This document shows, piece after piece, positions 36,691 to 48,950 of a stretch of 64,000 bases of DNA. The DNA is from Cacajao melanocephalus (taxonomy: Eukaryota > Chordata > Mammalia > Primates > Pitheciidae). The notes beneath the pieces were generated by a model. The model did no database searches, was not told where the DNA came from, and saw only the letters and a list, made by a program, of their open reading frames with translations. Positions within the stretch are counted from its first letter, which is position 1. Each line of letters begins with the position of its first letter. The translations under genes and the position numbers were made by a program. The stretch is from positions 28,187 to 92,186 of the forward strand of contig CAUYLG010039385.1 in NCBI GenBank assembly GCA_963573385.1, given 5' to 3'.

Positions 36691-37046
36691 TGGGCTGGGT
36701 GCGGTGGCTCACACCTGTAATCCCAGCACTTTGGGAGGCCAAAGTGGGCAAATCACAAGGTCAGGAGATCGAGACCACCCTGGCTAACACTGCGAAACCC
36801 TGCCTCTACGAAAAATACAAAAATAAAAATAAAAATAAATTAGCTGGGCGTGCTGGCAGGCGCCTATAAGCCAAGCTATTTAGGAGGCTGAGGCAGGAGA
36901 ATCGCTTGAACCCAGGAGGTGGAAGCTGCATAAGCTGACATCACACTATTGCACTCCAGCCTGGGCAACAGAGTGAGACTCCACCGAAAAAAAAAAGGAA
37001 AGAAAAGAAAAAAGAAAGGAAAAGAAAAGAAAAAGTAGAACAGTAC
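36677..37046 (+). mobile_element. Alu (S/Y-type) with A-rich tail and target duplication
   Basis: Body 36692-37033: 'ggctgggtgcggtggctcac', 'tcaggagatcgagaccaccc', and a (GAAAA)n-like tail from 36986. Flanked by aaagtaggacagtatg and aaagtagaacagtacg (two differences). The 'gagatcgagacca' block is of the Sc/Y kind, so this is the youngest-looking Alu here along with the inner one at 39564. It interrupts a MIR. Confidence 0.93.
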
Positions 37047-37119
37047 GAATTAGAACACAGGGGCTCTTTAGTCACCCTCCCCACATGTTTGGGTTCATGA
37101 TCACCATGTCACATTGCCA

Positions 37120-37265
37120 TCAACCCTGAAATGAAGGTGCATGATCACCAATCCCATTTTCCAGAGGAAGAAGCCAAGGGGTGAAGTGACTCGCCCAGGG
37201 CACACAGCGAGTAACCACAGCCACCTTCATCAGGACTGGAGCACAGCCTGTCTGTCTCCACACTC
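37120..37265 (-). repeat. MIR fragment
   Basis: 'cccattttccagaggaagaa' then 'gtgaagtgactcgcccaggg', 'cacacagcgagtaaccacag' and 'ggactggagcacagcctgtc'. Confidence 0.7.
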
Positions 37266-37795
37266 TAGGACACCACGCGCTCCTTCCATAAATGTGGAGG
37301 CTACATCTTCCGCATCAGGCCAGGCACCTCCAGAATAAGGGACTCTCTATTTCCAGAACTTCTATACCATCTCCAGCTAGGTGTCTGCTCACTGTAAGAA
37401 GATGCCTCCTCAAGCACAGCTGTCTAAAAGCAGACTCAGCACTTCACAGGTAAAAAATTCCTCCCTGGAAGGCCTGCATCAGAGACTGGAGGGGCCAGGG
37501 ATACTTGGTGGGCTTGCTGGTGGGTAGGGGCTTGTTTTGAGAGGGTCTTGGTGGACCTGATGTCAGAGAAACTTCAAATTCTGTCCAGTTCTCAAGAGCT
37601 TCCCAAGGAATCCTTGACTCTTGGGAGCCCTGCTTGTTCCCTTGGGACCTATCCCCTGTCCTGGGGGCCTCAGCCTGAGGAGGACAAGAGATCTGTATGG
37701 CGCACTGGTTCCCAATCTCGACTCCCCTGTTCCCCTTCTCCAGCACTGGGTGGCCCAGGACAGAGGGCCCTTCCACCCTGGGTCTCATGTGTCCT
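37266..37795. other. Unique intergenic sequence
   Basis: Nothing recognised. Confidence 0.5.
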
Positions 37796-38210
37796 TGTGT
37801 GTTCATCCATCTTTCACTGCTAACAAGGAGCAGCCGGGGCTGGGTGATTTATAAACAAAAGAGGTTTCTTTGGCTCATGGGTCTGCAGGGTATACAAGCA
37901 TGGTGGCCACATCTTCTTCTGGCCAGGATCTCAGGAAGCTTCCACCATGGCAGAAGGTGAAGGGGGAGCGGGAGTGTCACATGGTGAAAGAGGAAGCAAG
38001 AGAGAGAGGAAGAAGTGCCAGGCTCCTTTAAACAACCAGCTCTCATGTGAACTAACAGAGAGACAACTCCCTCAGTACCCTTGGGGAGGCCACCAAGCCA
38101 TTCATGAGGGATCCCCCCCTGATGCAACACCTCCCCCAGGTCCCACCTCCAACGCTGGGGAACACATTTCAACCTGAGGTCTGGAAGGGACAATTCTGTA
38201 AACCATATCA
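37796..38210 (-). mobile_element. MaLR LTR (MST/MLT-type), solo
   Basis: 'ctttcactgctaacaaggag', 'ggctgggtgatttataaaca', 'ccaccatggcagaaggtgaa' and the terminal 'ctgtaaaccatatca' match the reverse complement of a MaLR LTR. No internal sequence is present. No convincing 5-bp duplication was found, so edges are approximate. Confidence 0.8.
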
Positions 38211-38419
38211 CGTTGTATCTGTGAGGGGAGCAGAGGGTCCCACCTCAAGTCTCCGCACACATGGAGCCAGGAGAGTCCCCACCAGATGGAGGCAGCCAGG
38301 CCCAGGACACGCAGAAACCCACCCTCGCGCACATGGCCCTGCACTGGCATAGGATGAAAGTGTGGAAGGCTTATGAGAAAGCTGCTGCCTGAGGCTGTTG
38401 CCTGGAGGACGGTCACAGG
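38211..38419. other. Unique sequence
   Basis: Nothing recognised. Confidence 0.5.
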
Positions 38420-38800
38420 ACACATGGGAGAGAGATGGGAGATCGAGAAATGGGGGAGAGATAAATGACAGAGAGACGTAGGGGGGTTACCAAGATAGAA
38501 CGAGAGGAAAAGATAGAGAGAGAGCCAGAGGATGTCCCAAAGGCTGATAACCACGCAGAGAAACAAATCCACAAATCCAAATATAGACCTTGAGGAAGAC
38601 AGGCAGTGAGAAAACAGAGAAATGAACAGATAAAGAAAAAGGGAAGAAGACGGGAAGGAGTGTGGCGGGGAGTCTGAGAGAAAGCGAATTCCAAACTAAA
38701 CCTAGAGACCAGGTACAGGGGAAAAGGGACAGAGCCAGGGGGTGGTGAGGAAGAAAGGAGAGAGGAAGCTGAGGGGGGACCGCAGGAGGAGGTGGGACCT
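38420..38800. repeat. Purine-rich (GA-rich) low-complexity tract
   Basis: About 380 bp dominated by A and G on the + strand ('gagagagatgggagatcgag', 'gaggaagaaaggagagagga'), without a fixed unit. Confidence 0.75.
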
Positions 38801-39417
38801 GGACGGAGCCGAAGCAGAGGGGCCCAGCACCCCCACCCGCACACAGCCCCATCACACGCCGCGGCATATGGCTCCTGATTCCTAGAGGCATGAGAGTGAT
38901 AACCATTAATCTCTATAAATAATTTTACCAACCTAGGCTCCTAAATGGGTTCTCTGTGTCTGTGAAAGCTTTTAAAAACCATTTTCTTGGTAAATATGCA
39001 GGCAGCAAACAAGGCCTCTCCCTACCAGCAGGAGAGGAGGCTGGAAGACCAATTAGGCTGGGGGAATAATTAAAACAGAGAATATGTGCATGGGCTAGCC
39101 CCGCTGCCTCCTTCCCACCTGGGGCCACGGACCCGCTGATGAGGTTGCTGGGACCCTTCACCCCACTCCCCCCATATTCCTCTCTTCCCTGCTCAGTGGA
39201 GCTGAAAGGACACCCTGGGGATCTCTCAGCCATGTTCCCCTGCTCTGATCTCACAGTGAGTGAGGGTCTTTTTCTTAACAGAAACCTGAGGGAGGGTGAA
39301 ATCTTAGCTGGTATTCCTAAGCATATAGGAAGTTCTTCTCCATCTCTATTGAGAGTTCCTCATGCTTCCATGTCCTTCAGCCTTTAGACCTGACATTTCA
39401 CCAGTTACAGCTGTGTG
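38801..39417. other. Unique intergenic sequence
   Basis: Nothing recognised. Confidence 0.5.
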
Positions 39418-40052
<635 letters not shown>

Positions 40053-40205
40053 CAGCCTCCCAAATAAGGAGTTTCAAATCATTGACTCTAAACCCAACGT
40101 TCAGAGCTGGCCCCAGGCCCTTATTCCAAATGTGATAGTTTCAGGGCCCCTCCTGGCCATCCCCCTGACACATTCCATTTTGTCAATGTCCTTCCCAGTG
40201 CTGTT

Positions 40206-40270
40206 AATACAGCAGCCAAAATAAAAGGCAAGATTGTTCTTTTCTTGTCTTTTATTTTGGCTGCTGTATT
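40206..40270. repeat. 65-bp near-perfect palindrome (28-bp arms, 9-nt loop)
   Basis: Left arm 40206-40233 begins aatacagcagccaaaataaa; right arm 40243-40270 ends ttttggctgctgtatt. 27 of 28 positions are complementary and the remaining one would be a G-U pair in + strand RNA. Loop 40234-40242 is ttgttcttt. I cannot assign it to a known palindromic MITE. See findings. Confidence 0.9.
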
Positions 40271-41024
40271 CACAGAGCCCAGGAAAATATCAGTTATTTG
40301 GTCATCTATACCTCCCCCTCCAAAAAATAACTGCTGCCTGATGTCTGTCGTGTGTTTGTTGAAGCCCCCAGGTCTGTGTCACTCCTGCAGACCCCAGCCT
40401 TGACTCTTGAGACCCCCAAAGCAGGACTTGCCTTTTGTTCCTGTTAAGCTTCATCTTAGATGCTGGACTTTGCTCCAATCACCAAGATCCTCTTGGATCC
40501 TGATTCTATCATCGGGCTTATTCACCATCCCTCTGGTTCCTAAGCAGCCTTTGCTGGCTGGGCTCCAGAGCATTGCTGGGGACACTGGTGTTGTTGGGGA
40601 CAGGGGACTCTTGTCTGCTCTGACTCTTCAGGGCTGATCCCTTTGTGGGCTTCCACCAAGCCCTCTATTCATGCTGTGCACAATCGCCCAGCTGCACAGA
40701 GAGCCCCACTGGGCTCCCCGGCTTCATGGGCCAGGTTCCCACACCAAAGTGGTCCAGTGGTGCTAGGGCTCCCCCAGCCAGCATTCCTTGACTCCCCCAC
40801 CCAAGCCCCACAGTTCCTTGACCTTAAGGGCTTAGGTTAAACCCACCCATGAAGGCCGCACATAGCAAAGAGGGGGCCTGAATGCCTACCAGCTCCAGGT
40901 GCAATTAAGCAAGATCCTGCCCCTCTGATGGGCAGAGGCCTTGGTGGGAATGGCCCAGGGGAGGAGGGAAGGATAATGGCTGGACAGATCTATTTCCCAG
41001 TGCCGACATATAACAGCGCGCTAA
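40271..41024. other. Unique intergenic sequence
   Basis: Nothing recognised. Confidence 0.5.
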
Positions 41025-41180
41025 GCCAGGCACAGTGGCTCACACCTGTAGTCCCAGGTACTCAGGAGGCTGAGGCGAGAGGATGGTTTGAGCTCAGAAG
41101 GCTGAGTCTGCAGTGGGCTATTGTCACAACACTGGGTGACAAAGCGAGATCCCTTCTCTAAAAATGAAACAAAACAAAAC
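41025..41180 (+). mobile_element. FLAM-type Alu monomer
   Basis: 'gccaggcacagtggctcaca', then 'gtagtcccaggtactcagga' directly after the head, and 'ggtgacaaagcgagatccct' before an A-rich tail (aaacaaaacaaaac). Only one monomer, with the fossil left-monomer arrangement and no dimer linker. Confidence 0.8.
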
Positions 41181-41444
41181 CCAGCTCTCTGTGCAAGGCC
41201 AAAGATCGCCCAGAGACGTGGTAGTTGTAGCTTCCCAAACTCCACCTGCATTAAATCGAGAGAGGAAGAGCCCAGGACTCTGCCAGCCTTTCCCTGAGTC
41301 CTGTTCCAGCAGAGGCCAGGGCCGAACTGGAGGTGGGAGGGGAACAAATCATGAATAGAATTCATCCTGGATTGACTCTGGGAAAAACAAAGTACCAGAC
41401 AATGGATATTTTTATTTAGTGATCCATATAGTGATGAAGACTGT
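41181..41444. other. Unique sequence
   Basis: Nothing recognised. Confidence 0.5.
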
Positions 41445-41570
41445 GAATTTTGTGTTTGGATGCAGTTCTGCCACTTGCCTCCTGGGTGATCCTGAGAAAG
41501 TTACCTAACCTTTCTGAGCCTTTATTTTCTGATATGTAAAACGAGAACACTACTGCCTCCTTACAGGTGC
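41445..41570 (+). repeat. MIR element
   Basis: 'agttctgccacttgcctcct', 'gtgatcctgagaaagttacc' and 'cttatttt/gatatgtaaaac'-type core in order. Confidence 0.75.
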
Positions 41571-41924
41571 ATCTGACCATCTGGCCACTGTGTCTAGGGA
41601 ATCACAGGACTGCTTCCTTTCAGCCCCATAGAGCAGGTGCTATAGGTCCACATCCATCTTCGGAAGCTCTTGCAACCAGATTTTTGAAAGGTAATGCAGT
41701 GCATATTCTGTTTATTTCATAATGCCTCTATGGGTGCACCCCGTCATCGAAGGCATGAATGTATCTGCAGTGAGATATGTGGCGGCACACAAAGCAAAAC
41801 AAATAAACCCTATATGTTTACAGCCTTGTGTCCATTCAAGTCCAGTTTTGTCACCAAATGAGTTTTGAAAAAAGTTTGCTTTTGGGGGATTGTTATTTTC
41901 TGAATTGCAGGTAAGAGATGTGGA
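41571..41924. other. Unique sequence
   Basis: Nothing recognised. Confidence 0.5.
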
Positions 41925-42060
41925 CCTTGAGTTATTGTCCCTATTTTATGGATGAGGCAGTGGAAGCTGAGACGGCTTAGGCAATGTGCCCAAGAACCCC
42001 CAGCGAGTTTGAACAGGGCAGAGCTGGAGCTGAAGTCTGACTGGCTGCCTGCATCCAAGA
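41925..42060 (-). repeat. MIR fragment
   Basis: 'gtccctattttatggatgag', 'ggcaatgtgcccaagaaccc' and 'ggagctgaagtctgactggc' give the reversed MIR. Confidence 0.7.
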
Positions 42061-42800
42061 CCTGAGCCTTTACCTGGCCACTCAGGAAAAGATTTGCTTC
42101 TCTTGCCTGCTACCCAGTGCTTTTATGTTCAGTCTCTACTTCGATCCTTGTAATCCCTGAGGAGCAAACAGGGAAGGTTTCATTTCTATGAATGAGGCAT
42201 TAAGTCCTAGATTGGAGAGTGACTTTCTCAGGAACACAGGATTTGCCCTGGTAGCTCCTCCCTCCCTTTCTAGCTGGCTTCTCTTTCCAACCTAGACCCT
42301 TTTCCTGGACAGCCCCTCATCTTCCAGACATCACTAAGGGATCAAAATCAAAGATCCACTGCAGCTTGAGCCAAGAGGCCCAACCTTGGTCTTGTGGGGG
42401 TATATGCATGCTTATTGTGAGCCAAAGGCAGGCGTGGAGGGAGCAGAATTGCAGGGCCCTGGCAGACGAACTGTGGGTCAGGAGTATGACTTTACGGTAC
42501 TCTGTCGAAAGCTCTCCACCCCAACATCCTACCACTAGCCCCAGACCTTGCCCTGACCTTAGCAGGGGAAACCCTGCCCATTGCCAAAGGCACAGACCTG
42601 AGACTTCCTCCCACTTCCTCCCCTTCCATCTTTCCCCTTGACCAGGTCCTCCCTGCTGAGCCCAGTCCACAGGTCATCCATCCCCTCTAGACCCCGAGTC
42701 TCGAGTCCAGGATACTGAGGGCCTGTGCAGCCACCCCTCTATTCTGAAGATGTCCTGAGCCAGGGCTTCCACTCAGAGATCAAGCAGCTTCTAGACATCA
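42061..42800. other. Unique intergenic sequence
   Basis: Nothing recognised. Confidence 0.5.
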
Positions 42801-43296
42801 TGGGTATCAGTCTTCCATCGCTGCTATAACAAATTCACAAACATGGCAGCTTAAATGATACACATGTATCATTTTATAGCTCTGGGGACCAGAGTCCAAA
42901 ATGGGTATCACTGGGCTAAAATCAGCAGGGCTGTGTTCCCTCTGGAGGCTCCAGAGGGGAATCTGTCCTTGACTTTTCCAGCCTCTAGAGGCCCCTTCCT
43001 CCACCTTCAAAGCCAGCAGAGGCAGCTGAATCCTCACACTGCATATTCCCACCTTGCTTCTGCTATCACATCCTCTCTGCCTTCCATGCCTTCCTCTTCC
43101 ATGTCTAAGGATGCTTCTGATTACTTTGGGCCCACCTGGACCATATAGGATACTCTCCCTATCTTCAGGTTAGCTGATGAACAAACGTAATTCCATCTGC
43201 AACCTTCATTCCCCTTTGCATGCAACCCAACAGAGTCACAGCTTCTGGGACTTAGGACATGGGCATCTCTGGGAGGCTGTGGTTCTGCCTAGCACG
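42801..43296 (-). mobile_element. MLT1-type MaLR LTR, near complete
   Basis: Follows the reverse of the MLT1 LTR: 'ccatcgctgctataacaaat', 'ccaaaatgggtatcactggg', 'ccttcctccaccttcaaagc', 'attactttgggcccacctgg' and 'ggacatgggcatctctggga'. No internal region; edges approximate. Confidence 0.85.
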
Positions 43297-43439
43297 TTAT
43301 GCCAGGGAAGCCAGGAGCATAACAAGTATGAAAGGACATGGGTTAGGGGAAAGGAGGCCTGAGCTCATCTCTTTTCCTGTCACTTAAGGCTGGGGTGACC
43401 TGCGGCAAGTGACCTAACCTCTCTGTGCTGAGTTGTTTT

Positions 43440-43900
43440 AGTCACTCGACAACTATGTCTAGAAACTGACAAAGCAGACATGAGAAGGATAATGTCTCTC
43501 ATGGACATTACATCCTAGCAAGAAGACGGGGGAAAAACCCAAATCAACATATAAAATGTCCAGTGTGGGGGATAACTGTCATGGAGAAAAATAATCAGGG
43601 AAAGGGCATGAGGCCCAAAGGACAGGGCAGCTTGCTGTTTTAGGAAGAGTGGTCACGAAAGGCCTCTCTGAAGAGGTTACACTTGAGCAAAAGGAAGGGA
43701 GTGAATCAAGGCCTGCGAATTTCTAATGGAGCGATGTTCCAGGCAGGCCGGCCGTCCAAGCAAAGGCCCTGAGGCAGCAGTGTGCCTGCAGTGTTTGAGA
43801 AGCAGGAGGGTGATCAGAAGTGGGGGAGGAAGCAGGTTATAGACGAACACTTTGGAGGCGATGGGAGCCATATTAAGTCTTTACGAGCCATAGGAAGGGA
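43440..43900 (-). repeat. L2 fragment
   Basis: Characteristic reversed L2 blocks: 'catggacattacatcctagc', 'ggcctctctgaagaggttac', 'gcaaaggccctgaggcagca' and 'gccatattaagtctttacga'. Confidence 0.7.
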
Positions 43901-44989
43901 AGACTTTGGGTTTGGTGCTAGATGGGATGGTCAAGTTGAAAATAATAACTTCTTGGGAACTGATGTTGTGTGGAAACACCTGGTGCAAGGCCTGACATGA
44001 AACAGTGGTTTAAAACACTTCCATCCCGAATCCTCCAGGGCAGGAGCTTTGCATCCTCAGTCTGTCTAGGAATCCCTCATGTAAGCTGTGTCTCCCCCAT
44101 CAGACCAGCAGATTCCCCTTTCCAACTTCTCCCAGCCTGCAGGGGCCTCTTCCTCGCACTCAGAAGCTGCAGCCCAGAGCACTCTCCCAACAGCCTCCCG
44201 CCGCTGCCCCTGTTTGTGTTTGCTTAGCATTTCCTCGCAGCCCCCACAGTTCTGTTAGTTTTCATTGCTCCTTTATTAATTGCCTTTTCTGTCCTTGGGA
44301 TTATTTGATTTCCACTTAATTGCTTGATGACAGTGAAGTTTATTTTTGCTCTCTTCCTTCTCAGAAAAGGGGTGGGTGCTGGGGAGTGGACCAGGATGGC
44401 TGCTCAGGACTGTCTAATCTCCCATCTGGGCTCCTGGATCCCCTTCCCCCTGTCACCCTACAGGAGATAGAAGCTGGGGTCCAGAGGCTACCACGGCTCG
44501 AAGCCCCAGGTCAGGTCTGTAGAGACCAAGGAGAAGGAACACTCATAGTGCTTTTACAGGCACAATCTGGCTGCTAAAGACCCAGTCAAACTTTTTGTCT
44601 GTGGCACTGGTGCCTGGAGCTGACTGGGCAGGGGCTTGAACACACACCATCCCTCACTCCCAGCAGCCTCTAAGTGGGAGCCATTAATATCCCAGCTGGG
44701 GCAACAGCAACTACAGAGAACTTGCCTGCAGCCTCAGAGCCAGCATGGGGCAGGACAGGAAGTCAAATCTGTCAGACGCAAATGACAGACCATTCCCTTT
44801 TCTGTGCAAGAGCCCCGCCCTCTGGGAACTCTTAGAGCACGACAGTGAAGGACAAGTAAGCCAACAGTGATCAGTAAACATGGAAGGTAGAAAATGACCT
44901 GGCCACACAACCAGGGAAAAAAGCCACAAAACCCTACAGTGCAACCCGTTTTTCAGTAAATCAACACTATCTATTCACATATATGGAAA
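43901..44989. other. Unique intergenic sequence
   Basis: Nothing recognised. Confidence 0.5.
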
Positions 44990-45480
44990 GATTCATTCTT
45001 TCAACAAATATTTACTATGAGCTTTGTGTGCCTGTTTCTCATCTAGTTATAGGGATGATGTGGTGGTGGAAAAGACACAGTCCTGTCCTCATGGGCCTTG
45101 CATTCCAGAGGGAGAGATGATCACGTGTGAGAAAATCAGCAAGTGGCAATTTTAAATAATACTATGTCTGTGAAAAATATAAGGCACAACATTCAATGGT
45201 GTGGCCAGGGAAGACCTCTCCAAGAAGGTGGCATTTTGTTGAAACCTGAGTGATGAGGAGCTAGTCAGAATCAGGGCAAGACTGTGTCGGACAAAGAGAA
45301 TGACGTGTGCAAAGGCCCTGAACTTGCAGTGTTTGAAGACCAGACAGAAGCCTGGGGTGTGAGTGGGGAGGAAGAGGTCAGAGAGGAAAGCAGGGCCAGA
45401 TCACAAAACACCTTGTCAACTATGGAATGGAGTTTGGATTTTATGTTACGTATAAGGGGATGTTATGGGAGGATTTTAAG
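44990..45480 (-). repeat. L2 fragment, 3' end to ORF2 region
   Basis: 'ttctttcaacaaatatttac', 'ctcatgggccttgcattcca', 'gaagacctctccaagaaggt', 'gtgcaaaggccctgaacttg' and 'gaatggagtttggattttat' follow the reversed L2 in order. It is the longest continuous L2 copy in this half. Confidence 0.75.
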
Positions 45481-45974
45481 CTTTGTGTAGAAAAAGGTCT
45501 GAAAGGATACCTGCTATACTCTAATTGGTGGTTATCCCTGAGAGAGAGTGCTGCAAGGTGAAAGAAGGAAGGATGAGGGACTGGGGACAGCAAGGCAGAC
45601 ATCACGGTACAAGAGTGGGAGGCAGACCTGGGGCCACCCACAGGCTCAGAGGGGCCCAGCACTAGGAAGGCAGAAGGCTTCAGCCAGATGTCTGGGGTGG
45701 TGCCAGGGGAAGGGATATTTAGATGCCGATGGAAGAGGCCACTGGGCAGGAAGATGAGTTGCTGGAAGCCTTTGTCTGGTCCCAGGGAACCCTGAGAAGA
45801 CTGGGTCAGTCTGCCAGGTCAGGAAAGGCCCTGAAAACCTTGACAAGGAACTGGGATCCCCAAACATGTGTGGAGGGACCAGCTCTACAGATTGGGTGTT
45901 CATGGTGGGGGAAGGGAAAGTTAGGTAAGAGGCTTTAGCCTCTGGAGTGCAGGACCTGGGCCACTCAGAGGCAC
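45481..45974. other. Unique intergenic sequence
   Basis: Nothing recognised. Confidence 0.5.
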
Positions 45975-46080
45975 TTATATATTCATTCATTTATTCAGTG
46001 AGCATGCATTAAACACCATTAAACACCCACAAGGTACCAGGCATGCCATCATCACTGGAAATAGAAAAGTGGCCATGATA
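45975..46080 (-). repeat. L2 3'-end fragment
   Basis: 'tattcattcatttattcagt' followed by 'acaaggtaccaggcatgcca'. It contains a short internal duplication ('cattaaacac' twice at 46006-46026). Confidence 0.6.
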
Positions 46081-46169
46081 CACTTGAATCCTACCCCCTT
46101 GGACGTGAGAGGAGTGTACTTGATCAGACCCACCTTCTTGTGGGAGGAGGTGAAGTCCCTGAGTCTGCA

Positions 46170-46400
46170 CGATGTGCCAGGCATTCAATAGGTCTCTCGT
46201 ATTCATCACACTGGATAATCCTCACAATAAACCAAGGAGGAAACCATTATGCATGTTTAGAGATGAGGACCCTAGGCTTTGGAGAGGTTGAGGAATTTGC
46301 TCAAAGTCATGCAGCTGTAAATGTGAGTCAGATTTTGAACCCAGATCTATCAGAATTCAAATTCTGATAGTCATTTGATGCCAGGGCTCTTTTGATGCCA
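46170..46400 (-). repeat. MIR element
   Basis: 'gatgtgccaggcattcaata', 'tggataatcctcacaataaa', 'gcatgtttagagatgaggac' and 'gattttgaacccagatctat' give a nearly whole reversed MIR. A palindrome lies within it (46347-46370). Confidence 0.75.
46347..46370. repeat. 24-bp palindrome inside the MIR
   Basis: ctatcagaatt / aattctgatag: perfect 11-bp arms around a 2-bp centre (ca). Confidence 0.9.
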
Positions 46401-46689
46401 CCATGCTGGGAGCTCGAGAAGGATCTTGTTTTCATGAGCTGGGTTGGGATGAACTTGTGGATGGATGGTGATATTGGGTGTGTGGTGAGGGAATCAGGTG
46501 GTGGGAGGTTACTCAAGACTGAGAATCCTGGAGGAGGGGGTATTATAGGGACTCTGGCAGAAGGTGCCTCCTTCATCCATGGAGCCCCAGGTCCACACCT
46601 TGCAAGGAGCACTGAGAAGACTGAACTGTCGCCCAGCCCCTGGGCTCTCTGGCTGGGGACACTTGGAGCCTAAACTTCAGGGTTAGACC

Positions 46690-47480
46690 CCTTTCTTTCT
46701 ACATTTGGGCTTCCAGATCTTTTCAAAAACTTCAATGACTCACTCCTCCCTACCCGTCACTACCTACAAATGTACATGTGATCTCAAAGCCTGGCATTCA
46801 AAGCCTGGCCCAATCTGGCTCTAAACTCCTCAGGTTTATTTCTAAAGACCGGACACCACCCCAGCACACGTGCTCCATCCTGTAGCAAGCCAGGGGTCTT
46901 AGCCCAGGGATTTTGGGTGGCCGGGAATAGAAACCCACTTGTACTAACATAAGGACCCATCAGGACAACTCGTATCAGGTCCCAAGGCCTTTCCCCAGCC
47001 CCACTTCTCCTGCTCCTTGCTGCACAGCAGCTTTCCCTGCTCACAGCCCCATCTCCGAGGTGGCAGGTGGCTCTGCCTTGTCTGGCACCAATTCCCACTC
47101 TCACGCTCTGTCTCCTGTCACCTCACCTGCTCACTGTCATCCATCTGACTAGTTCTCAGGATTCAAATTCACAATTATGAGAAGCAGGGCTGTAATTGGC
47201 TCGGCATAGGTTAGAGGTTCACCCTGGTCCAATCAGCTGTGCCTTCAAGGAATGGAGTTCCTTGCACATGGGACTGCCTTTTCTAAGTGCCCTGGGTCTT
47301 TAAGAATGAACAGTGGGCCTAGAAGCCATGGTTGCCATTGCACCTCTTCTTGTCCTATAAGCCAATCCCTACTTGCCAGCCTCTGAGATGCTGCCCCTCT
47401 ACCTGGAACACTCTGCCCACATTTGATTCCTCCAGGCCTCCAACTGGGTAACAGTTCCCACCCCTGAAATGCCTTTAAAT
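46690..47480 (+). repeat. Probable L2 fragments
   Basis: 'aagcctggcccaatctggct' and later 'cccctctacctggaacactc' with 'tgcccacatttgattcctcc' resemble L2 ORF2/3' sequence in sense orientation. Continuity between the two blocks is uncertain. A 'caaagcctggc' unit is tandemly doubled at 46786-46808. Confidence 0.5.
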
Positions 47481-48737
47481 GGCCCCTTCCCCACCTCTTG
47501 CCCCATCCAATGATGCTCTCCTGGCCTTCCCAGGTCCTTCCCCTGGCACGCCCTGATTTGGTCCTGCCCAGCCCCAATTTGCCCTGGCACAACATACTTC
47601 TCCCACCCCCACCCCAGTATCCAGAACTGATGCTCAAACACGCTGGCAAGGAGAAAGCAAGTGCAAATGCTGAAGAACCCATGGGCTTGGTGATGCCAGG
47701 CTTTCCAAAGCAAAGGTCACTCTGTCTCTAGATCGGAAAAATTTCTCCTCCCTCTTCTGACTACTCCCCAGCTCAGTCTCTAGGACAGTCCTCACCCTCA
47801 AATCGGGCTCTTTAGCCAGATATCCCTAGCTGCCCCACCATCCTCCCCAGAGTCCCACTCTGGGGACCCGTCTCCTTCCCCTCCCCTTCCTGACACCTAC
47901 TCTGAATCTCCAGATTGGGGAGGGGGAGTTATTCCTCTACCCCGACACACACACCTGCAAAACCTTTTAAATCAGAGATTACATCAAAATGCTCCAAGGC
48001 TGAAGATAATAATCACGCCCTCCCTCGCTTCATTTGCTGGAAGAGCAGGGCCTCTCTTGGACTTTCCATTCTAAGCTCCATTGATATTTTCCCTCTCTCC
48101 TCCTGTTTAAACACAGGGTAATTTAAACCCTCTTTTCACAGATGAGAAGCTTTTGACTTTGGCACCAGAATCTGGGTTTGATTTAGGGGTTTTCTGATCC
48201 TCAGAATAGATTTTTCTTCCCAGCCAGTGGGACCCCCTGATCCTCTGGGCCAAACTGGAGCTTTTGCAGAAATGATTGCTCAGATGTAGGGAGGAGAAGT
48301 GGGCTGCCACAGGTCCCCAGCTCAAGCAGGGTGAGATCCCAGATTTCCTGACTCCCTTGTTTGCACCCCCCTCACTCTGCTGCACATGGTCATATTTTAA
48401 TACTTGCAGAAACTATGTACTCAAAGAGAAAAACAGGAAAGGACTGGACCAGCAAATGTCACCTTAGAGAGGACCAAAGCCAAACTGATTCCAACATAGA
48501 CTAGCAAAATTATGAGGACAGTCCCTGTGTGACTGCAAAGCTAGGGGATGGGCCCAGAGTGCAGGGCCAGAACCACAGCTGCCTCCAGAGATCCCTGGGC
48601 CCTGAGCTGGGCCTTGGACATGAGAAATAGAGGCTCTGGGGCCTCTGGCCCCCTGACACCCAGGGAGGCAGAGATCCCAAGATCCACCCAGCATTGTGGC
48701 TGCTCCCATAATAGAAGCCCAGGTTCACTGAGGGCTG
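47481..48737. other. Unique intergenic sequence
   Basis: Nothing recognised. Confidence 0.5.
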
Positions 48738-48950
48738 GTGACAGGTGACATGCCAGGACCTTTGCATGCATCATCACATCCAGTCTTCCCAGCAACCCTA
48801 TGAGGTAGGCACTAGTGCCACTAGGCTCACTCTATGGGTGAGGAAACTGAGGCTCAGAAGAATTCAGCGACTTGTTAAAGATCACACAGCAGATCTAGGA
48901 TCAGAAGCCATCTAGCCCAAAAGCCCAAGCTCTTCCCAATACTGCCCTTA
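48738..48950 (-). repeat. MIR element, well preserved
   Basis: 'aaccctatgaggtaggcact', 'gtgaggaaactgaggctcag' and 'ttaaagatcacacagcagat' give the reversed MIR body. Confidence 0.85.

Noticed and set aside
37796..38210. Possible pairing of the two MaLR LTRs (37.8 and 56.3 kb) as ends of one provirus
   Set aside because: They belong to visibly different ages/subfamilies, 18 kb apart, with no internal retroviral sequence and different flanks.
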